A stretch of 6,253 nt of DNA from Chloroflexota bacterium (GTDB lineage Bacteria; Chloroflexota; Anaerolineae; Aggregatilineales; UBA3940), in NCBI GenBank assembly GCA_024643825.1, contig JAHEME010000187.1:1-6253 (forward strand), read 5' to 3'. Positions 1 to 3,979 of the stretch are shown here, in pieces; position 1 is the first letter of the stretch; each line of letters starts with the position of its first letter. The translations under genes and the position numbers were made by a program. The notes below the pieces were generated by a model. It ran no database searches and was not told the DNA's origin. It saw only the letters and a list, made by a program, of their open reading frames with translations.

Positions 1-833
1 CCGAGGTCAACAAGCCGCTGCTCGATGAGGTGATCATCCAGCCCACGCACGAACTCCGCGTCACGGCCCCGGATGGGCAGGAGATTCAGGTGTGGTACAT
101 CCTGCCGCCGGGCTACGAAGAGGGTAAGACCTATCCCCTGGCCTTCAATGTGCATGGCGGCCCACATGTGATGTGGAGTCCCAGCGCGCGCACCATGTGG
201 CACGAATGGCAGCATCATGCCGCCAGCGGCTATGTCGTGCTCTACAGCAACCCGCGCGGAGCCGATGGTTACGGCGAAGTCTTCCGCGATGCCATCCACG
301 CCAAGTGGGGCGAGCCTGCTTTCACCGATCTGATGGCGGTGGTCGATGCTGCCATTGAAAAGGGTTTCGTCGACGAGAAACGCATGGCGGTAACGGGCGG
401 GTCGTATGGCGGCTACATGACCGCCTGGATCGTCGGGCACACGGATCGGTTCGCCTGTGCCCTAACCGCGCGCGGAGTCTATAACCTGCTCTCATTCTAT
501 GGAACCAGCGATATTCCCCTGCTGATCTCCGAGGAGTTTGATGTCGAACCGTGGGAAGATCACGAACTTCTATGGAAGTGGTCGCCGCTGGCCTACGCGC
601 ACCAGATCAAGACACCGCTGTTGATCAAGCACGGCGATAACGATTTCCGCGTGCCCATCGAGCAGGCCGAGCAGTTGTACGCGCTGGCGCGGCGCAGCGG
701 TGCGCCCGTTGAGTTCATCCGCTATCCGCGCGACGGGCACGAGCTATCACGCAGCGGTGAGCCAGCGCACCGAATTTCGCGCCTCACCGTGATGGTCGAT
801 TGGTTCGACAAGTACTGCAAGCCGGGCGCGTAA
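1..833 (+). CDS. S9-family serine peptidase (prolyl oligopeptidase / acylaminoacyl-peptidase type), C-terminal catalytic domain, 5'-truncated
   Basis: The reading frame is open from the left edge (first full codon at position 3), so the start and the expected N-terminal beta-propeller lie outside the window. About 276 residues are visible, which is about one complete alpha/beta-hydrolase catalytic domain. An HGG oxyanion-type motif lies near 153-161. The nucleophile elbow GGSYGGYMT puts the catalytic Ser at 402-404. HGDNDFRVP supplies the likely catalytic Asp at 642-644, and YPRDGHEL the His at 738-740, so the triad is intact. The segments SNPRGADGYGEVF, WIVGHTDRF and LSFYGTSDIP are typical of YuxL-like S9 peptidases. 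Members cleave short peptides or remove N-terminal acyl amino acids and are usually cytoplasmic; the signal-peptide region is not visible. The gene ends with TAA 55 bases before the preferred start of the sulfotransferase and is probably in its operon. Family assignment is firm; substrate specificity is not determined. Confidence 0.93.
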   Translation, partial: EVNKPLLDEVIIQPTHELRVTAPDGQEIQVWYILPPGYEEGKTYPLAFNVHGGPHVMWSPSARTMWHEWQHHAASGYVVLYSNPRGADGYGEVFRDAIHAKWGEPAFTDLMAVVDAAIEKGFVDEKRMAVTGGSYGGYMTAWIVGHTDRFACALTARGVYNLLSFYGTSDIPLLISEEFDVEPWEDHELLWKWSPLAYAHQIKTPLLIKHGDNDFRVPIEQAEQLYALARRSGAPVEFIRYPRDGHELSRSGEPAHRISRLTVMVDWFDKYCKPGA

Positions 834-873
834 CTCAAACATCGATATGCCCACCCCACAGCCGACCCATCCC

Positions 874-877
874 GGAG
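874..877 (+). promoter_or_regulatory. Shine-Dalgarno GGAG deciding the sulfotransferase start
   Basis: GGAG lies 11 bases upstream of the ATG at 889. The longer in-frame ATG at 847 has no purine-rich site before it (the preceding bases are taactcaaacatcgat). This favours 889. The spacing is at the long end of normal, so the evidence is moderate. Confidence 0.45.
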
Positions 878-888
878 ATCGCCGTCCC

Positions 889-1869
889 ATGACGAACCAT
901 TCTCCCTTCTTCATTGTCGGCTGTGGGCGCTCTGGCACGACGCTGCTGCGCACCATGTTGAATCACCACCCGCAGGTCGCCATTCCCCTCGAATCCCTGT
1001 TCATGGTCGATTATCTGCGCGCGGCTCCCTTGATCCCCGTGACCGTGCTCGCCAATGTGCTCGTTCACGATTACGAGTTCCGCGAGTGGCGTATGCCCCT
1101 CAGCCGCGACGACCTCGTCGGATGCCACACTGCTAAAGACTTGATGGATCGCATCCACGAATGCTATCAAGCGCAGGAAGGTAAGTCCCGCTGGGGTCAG
1201 AAGACCCCCCGATTCGTGCGGCATGGCGATCTGCTCAAGGCCACCTATCCAGCAGCGAAGTTCATCCACTTGCTGCGCGATCCGCGCGCCGTGACGCTCT
1301 CCCTGATGCGCTCGAATCTGCATCGCAGCAACGCCTATTTCGGCGCGCGCCGTTGGCTCATGGATGTGGGGGCAGGTCGGAACCTGAAAGCTGCCTACCC
1401 GGACGATGTGCTGGAGGTTCGCTACGAAGACCTTGTGAGCGAGCCAGAAGCTACCCTGCGGACTATCTGCGACTTCCTCTCGCTGCCATTCGATGCTACG
1501 ATGCTCGACTATGACCAGACCGGAACCCGCGAATATCAGCCCATCTTCGATCAGATTCATGACCGCCTGCACCAGCCGCCTCGCGCGGACCGCATCGAGG
1601 CATGGCGGGAGGAGCTATCCCCGCGCGACTGGGCGGTCGTCGAGGCCGTCTGCGCGGAAACTATGCACGAAGTCGGCTATCAGCCGGAGCTTGTCGAGCC
1701 CCAGATTGACCCGGCCTATCTACGCCTTCTCAAGCGAGACCGCGCCCTGAAGCTCCTTCAGCAGATTGCCCATCGTGTCTTTCGCCGCCCGCGTGAGCTA
1801 ACTTCTTTTGTATGGCGCAAGCTCCGTCTTGGCCTGCTGTGGCACGATCTTCGGGAAGTCAATTATTAG
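889..1869 (+). CDS. PAPS-dependent sulfotransferase family protein (Sulfotransfer_3-like)
   Basis: Predicted cytoplasmic enzyme moving a sulfonate group from PAPS to an unidentified acceptor; 326 residues from the ATG at 889. The 5'-phosphosulfate-binding loop FFIVGCGRSGTTLLRTML is at residues 7-24, followed by PLESLF. WGQKTPR is at 102-108, the 3'-phosphate-binding segment LLRDPRAVTLSLMRS at 128-142 (Arg130 and Ser138 being the expected contacts), and VRYEDLVSEPEATLRTICDFL at 177-197. These occur in the order usual for bacterial sulfotransferases, and the protein looks intact. The basic C-terminal tail (FRRPRELTSFVWRKLRLG) lies beyond the core. An upstream ATG at 847 would add 14 mostly polar, Pro-rich residues; I prefer 889 because it has a Shine-Dalgarno and starts just before the first core strand. 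It lies between a peptidase gene and an LLM oxidoreductase gene, which does not reveal the substrate. Similar proteins act on carbohydrates, lipids or small molecules. Confidence 0.88.
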   Translation: MTNHSPFFIVGCGRSGTTLLRTMLNHHPQVAIPLESLFMVDYLRAAPLIPVTVLANVLVHDYEFREWRMPLSRDDLVGCHTAKDLMDRIHECYQAQEGKSRWGQKTPRFVRHGDLLKATYPAAKFIHLLRDPRAVTLSLMRSNLHRSNAYFGARRWLMDVGAGRNLKAAYPDDVLEVRYEDLVSEPEATLRTICDFLSLPFDATMLDYDQTGTREYQPIFDQIHDRLHQPPRADRIEAWREELSPRDWAVVEAVCAETMHEVGYQPELVEPQIDPAYLRLLKRDRALKLLQQIAHRVFRRPRELTSFVWRKLRLGLLWHDLREVNY

Positions 1870-1873
1870 AAAA

Positions 1874-1879
1874 GAGGGG
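1874..1879 (+). promoter_or_regulatory. Shine-Dalgarno GAGGGG for the GTG-started LLM oxidoreductase
   Basis: The purine run AAAGAGGGG begins two bases after the sulfotransferase stop codon. It sits only 2-4 bases before the GTG at 1882, depending on which core pairs with 16S rRNA. The close spacing and the GTG start suggest reduced or coupled initiation, which is consistent with co-translation with the gene before it. Confidence 0.55.
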
Positions 1880-1881
1880 TT

Positions 1882-2757
1882 GTGAAAATCGGCGTTGTCT
1901 TTCCCCAGATAGAATTCGGCAGCGATCCGGCTGCCATCCGCGATTACGCACAGACAGCCGAGGGGCTGGGTTTTTCCCACATCCTCGCCTACGATCACGT
2001 CCTCGGAGCCAACCCCGACCGTCCCGGCGGCTGGCGTGGGCCGTATACCTACACCGATCCCTTCCATGAGCCGTTCCTTCTGTTCAGCTACATGGCTGCC
2101 CTCACCCAGCGCATCGAGTTTGCGACCGGGATCATCATCCTCCCGCAGCGGCAAACGGCCCTCGTAGCGAAACAGGCCGCGCAGGTAGATGTATTGAGCC
2201 AGGGGCGGCTCCGATTAGGAGTAGGGCTGGGCTGGAATCAGGTGGAGTACGAAGCATTGAACGAGGACTTCCACACGCGCGGCAAACGCATGGACGAGCA
2301 GGTTGAGGTGATGCGCCTGCTGTGGCGCGATCAACTCGTGACATTCAAGGGGCAGTGGCACACGATCTCCGATGCGGGCATCGAGCCGCGCCCCGCCAAA
2401 GGATCGATCCCCCTCTGGTTCGGTGGTTCTGCCGATCCGGTGCTCCGCCGCATGGCTCGCCTGGGCGATGGCTGGATGAACAACCAGTCCAAACCGGAGG
2501 ATGCGAAGCCGATTCTCGAAACGCTGCGAACTTATCTGGCAGAAGCCGGACGTTCGTGGGACGACTTCGGATTAGAGCCGCGCATCAACATTCGGGGCAC
2601 AACTCCCGATGTGTGGACCAGCCTTGTCGCCGAGTGGCAGGCCCTTGGCGCGACCCACCTCAGCTTTAACAGCATGTATGGCGGTTTCACCACCCCGGCC
2701 CAGCACATCGAAACCATCCGCCAGTTCGCGGAGGTTGTGGGCGTGAAGCCGGGGTAG
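1882..2757 (+). CDS. LLM-class (luciferase-like) F420/flavin-dependent oxidoreductase
   Basis: A 291-residue TIM-barrel oxidoreductase of the bacterial luciferase superfamily, probably using coenzyme F420 or FMN for hydride transfer; the substrate is unknown. It starts at GTG with the classic first strand MKIGVVFPQ. AEGLGFSHILAYDHV is at residues 26-40, RIEFATGIIILPQRQTALVAKQAAQVDVLSQGRLRLGVGLGWNQVEYEAL spans 77-126 (with the GxGxGWNxxE signature at 113-122), HTRGKRMDE is at 131-139, and PLWFGGSADPVLRRMARLGDGW is at 177-198. This motif order and length match the Rv2161c-type F420-dependent LLM group (TIGR03619), as I recall it. No frameshift or missing block is visible. It starts 12 bases after the sulfotransferase stop and is likely in the same transcript. 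It converges on the aldo/keto reductase 21 bases downstream. The superfamily is certain; F420 rather than FMN as cofactor is inference. Confidence 0.9.
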   Translation: MKIGVVFPQIEFGSDPAAIRDYAQTAEGLGFSHILAYDHVLGANPDRPGGWRGPYTYTDPFHEPFLLFSYMAALTQRIEFATGIIILPQRQTALVAKQAAQVDVLSQGRLRLGVGLGWNQVEYEALNEDFHTRGKRMDEQVEVMRLLWRDQLVTFKGQWHTISDAGIEPRPAKGSIPLWFGGSADPVLRRMARLGDGWMNNQSKPEDAKPILETLRTYLAEAGRSWDDFGLEPRINIRGTTPDVWTSLVAEWQALGATHLSFNSMYGGFTTPAQHIETIRQFAEVVGVKPG

Positions 2758-2770
2758 AGTTTTCACGCTT

Positions 2771-2789
2771 TCGCTGGATTATCCAGCGA
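2771..2789. terminator. 8-bp hairpin in the convergent gap, with the aldo/keto reductase stop codon in its loop
   Basis: TCGCTGGA (2771-2778) and TCCAGCGA (2782-2789) are perfect inverted repeats around a three-base loop, TTA. Read on the - strand, this loop is the TAA stop of the aldo/keto reductase. The hairpin begins 13 bases after the stop of the + strand oxidoreductase, so both transcripts would form it. Neither strand has a T-tract after the stem, so it is not a standard intrinsic terminator. It may be a weak bidirectional terminator or a 3'-end protecting structure. Confidence 0.4.
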
Positions 2790-3723
2790 GCGCCGCGTCG
2801 ATCTCCGCCAGGAGATCCGGGGTGAGTTCGGCGGTCAGCGCCGCCAGATTTTCTTCCACCTGAGTCACCTTTGTGGCCCCGGTGATCACGCTGCTTACAG
2901 CGGGCCGTCGCATCGCCCATGCCAGCGCAAGCTGGGCGCGGCTGACTCCCAGCTTTTCCGCAATCGGGGCAAGCCGCTTCACCTTCGCTTGCGTCTCCTT
3001 GCTGAACATCTCGTCTTTCATCCAGTCAATCGTCGCCATCCGGGTTTCTTTGCCGATCCCGCCCTCATACTTCCCGGTCAGGATGCCGCCATGCAGCGGG
3101 CTGAACGTCACCAGCCCCATGCCATTCTTCTCCGCTACCGGGATGATCTCGTTCTCCACCGAGGCGCGTTCGATCATGTTGTATTCTGGCTGCTCGACCT
3201 GCGGCGCGTACAGGTGATACTTCTCCGCCAGATCGTGCGCCTGCTGAATCTGCGCGGCAGTCCACATGCTCGTACCCCAATACAGAATCTTGCCCTGATG
3301 GATCAGGTCATCCATCGCCCGCATCGTCTCCAACAGGGGCGTTTCCTCATCCCACCGATGGCAGAAGTACAGGTCGAGGTAGTCCGTCCCAACCCGCTGA
3401 AGCGACTTGTCGACGCTTTCCATGATGTGCTTGCGCGAGAGTCCCTTATCGTTCGGGTCGTCGCTCATGGGCCAGAACAGCTTGGAGGAGATCACGAGCG
3501 TGTGCCGAGGGAAGTCCTTGAGCACCGCCCCCATCATGCGCTCTGATTCGCCGTGTGCGTAGGCATCGGCAATATCAAAGAATGTGATCCCGCTGTCATA
3601 GGCCTTTTGGATAATGTCTTGGGCCATCTTTTGATCTTTGACGGTGCGGCCAAACGTGATCCAGCCGCCAAGCGCGATCGCGCTTACCTTGAGACCCGAA
3701 CGGCCCAGGTTTCGATATTCCAT
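2779..3723 (-). CDS. Aldo/keto reductase, Kv-beta-like (AKR6/YghZ-type group)
   Basis: A 314-residue (alpha/beta)8-barrel NADPH-dependent carbonyl reductase, complete and of normal family length. It starts MEYRNLGRSGLKVSAIALGGW. The catalytic tetrad can be placed as Asp50 and Tyr55 (FFDIADAYAHGESE, 48-61), Lys81 (ISSKLFW, 78-84) and His122 (YFCHRWD, 119-125). ISSKLFW and GLSRKHIMESVDKSLQRVGTDYLDLYF (94-120) closely resemble the potassium-channel beta-subunit/YghZ branch. SPLHGGILTGKY and the C-terminal SVITGATKVTQVEENLAAL (NADP-phosphate-binding region) are also present. The ATG has a good Shine-Dalgarno and its own extended -10 promoter, so it is probably monocistronic. It converges on the LLM oxidoreductase, and its TAA lies in a hairpin loop. 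The physiological substrate is not evident; detoxification of reactive aldehydes or ketones is a general family role, not something shown here. Confidence 0.94.
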   Translation of the reverse strand: MEYRNLGRSGLKVSAIALGGWITFGRTVKDQKMAQDIIQKAYDSGITFFDIADAYAHGESERMMGAVLKDFPRHTLVISSKLFWPMSDDPNDKGLSRKHIMESVDKSLQRVGTDYLDLYFCHRWDEETPLLETMRAMDDLIHQGKILYWGTSMWTAAQIQQAHDLAEKYHLYAPQVEQPEYNMIERASVENEIIPVAEKNGMGLVTFSPLHGGILTGKYEGGIGKETRMATIDWMKDEMFSKETQAKVKRLAPIAEKLGVSRAQLALAWAMRRPAVSSVITGATKVTQVEENLAALTAELTPDLLAEIDAALAG

Positions 3724-3731
3724 GAATGAGA

Positions 3732-3737
3732 CTCCTT
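3732..3737 (-). promoter_or_regulatory. Shine-Dalgarno AAGGAG for the aldo/keto reductase
   Basis: On the - strand, AAGGAG is followed by eight bases and then the ATG at 3723-3721. This near-consensus site with ideal spacing supports the annotated start and suggests efficient translation. Confidence 0.8.
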
Positions 3738-3784
3738 ACGATGCAATTCAGGGGAAGAAAAGGCAGAAGGTTCCACCATCCGTG

Positions 3785-3793
3785 ATTATACCA
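3785..3793 (-). promoter_or_regulatory. Extended -10 promoter (TGGTATAAT) for the aldo/keto reductase
   Basis: On the - strand the sequence reads TGG-TATAAT, a perfect -10 hexamer with the TGn extension, 61 bases before the start codon. Transcription would begin near 3778, giving a leader of about 55 bases. No convincing -35 box is seen at 17 bases (TCCGGG there), which is acceptable for an extended -10 promoter. A run of seven G lies just upstream in the spacer. The site is downstream of the terminator-like hairpin at 3819-3844, as expected for an independent transcription unit. Confidence 0.65.
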
Positions 3794-3818
3794 GCCCCCC
3801 CACCTTTCCCGGAAAACA

Positions 3819-3844
3819 TCGAACCCGCCGTGTGGCGGGTTCGA
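3819..3844 (-). terminator. GC-rich 11-bp hairpin, probable terminator of the pheT transcript
   Basis: TCGAACCCGCC (3819-3829) and GGCGGGTTCGA (3834-3844) form a perfect 11-bp stem with the four-base loop GTGT. On the - strand, the direction of pheT transcription, the stem is followed by TGTTTTCC, a short interrupted T-tract. On the + strand it is followed by AACTTTTATT, so it could work in both directions. Its position between the pheT stop and the reductase promoter supports a terminator role. The T-tracts are short, so efficiency is uncertain. Confidence 0.55.
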
Positions 3845-3912
3845 AACTTTTATTCTGATCCATGTCGATCCGTTCGAATGAGGATGGTAGTTTACTCATC
3901 ACCCATCAGGGT

Positions 3913-3937
3913 GCAGATTTTCTGAAAGAAAATCTGC
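3913..3937. repeat. Perfect 25-base inverted repeat with AT-rich arms between pheT and the aldo/keto reductase
   Basis: GCAGATTTTCT (3913-3923) and AGAAAATCTGC (3927-3937) are perfect 11-bp arms around a GAA loop. No T-tract follows on either strand, so it is not a classical terminator. It could be an RNA processing or stability hairpin at the pheT 3' end, a protein-binding palindrome, or one copy of a dispersed palindromic element. An overlapping 5-bp stem, CACCC/GGGTG (3900-3904 with 3909-3913), adjoins it. Confidence 0.6.
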
Positions 3938-3942
3938 TATAA

Positions 3943-3963
3943 GTAAGGGCCAAGGGCCCTTAC
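3943..3963. repeat. 9-bp hairpin immediately downstream of the pheT stop codon
   Basis: GTAAGGGCC (3943-3951) and GGCCCTTAC (3955-3963) pair perfectly around the loop AAG. The stem begins 17 bases after the pheT stop on the - strand and is followed there by TTATAG rather than a T-tract. The likely role is a 3'-end stabilising stem or a weak first terminator before the stronger one at 3819-3844. Confidence 0.5.
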
Positions 3964-3979
3964 GTCCATCACTTCTCAC

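Noticed and set aside
835..1572. A 245-codon - strand open frame
   Set aside because: It is antisense to the sulfotransferase, whose PAPS-binding motifs are intact in the + frame. It has no credible ribosome site or domain.
2989..3546. A 185-codon + strand open frame
   Set aside because: It is antisense to the core of the aldo/keto reductase, which has all catalytic residues. The shadow translation has no family features.
3834..3850. GGCGGGTTCGAAAC resembling a tRNA T-arm
   Set aside because: The bases after TTCGAAA (CTTTTATT) do not complete a T-stem, and no acceptor, D or anticodon arms can be found. The GGCGGGTTCGA pairs with its upstream inverted copy as a hairpin.
3638..3925. A 95-codon + strand open frame running from the reductase 5' end through the intergenic hairpins
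   Set aside because: It is antisense to the reductase start, promoter and terminator, has no Shine-Dalgarno, and its composition is not protein-like.
3935..3943. TGCTATAAG on the + strand, an extended -10-like sequence that could drive antisense transcription into pheT
   Set aside because: It is an imperfect hexamer with no -35 box and lies partly within two hairpins. One such match in AT-rich intergenic DNA is expected by chance.
3937..3969. A ten-codon - strand mini-ORF just after pheT (MDVRALGPYL) overlapping a hairpin, considered as an attenuation leader peptide
   Set aside because: It has no run of regulatory codons (no Phe), no clear Shine-Dalgarno, and the gene downstream is a reductase rather than an amino-acid or tRNA gene.
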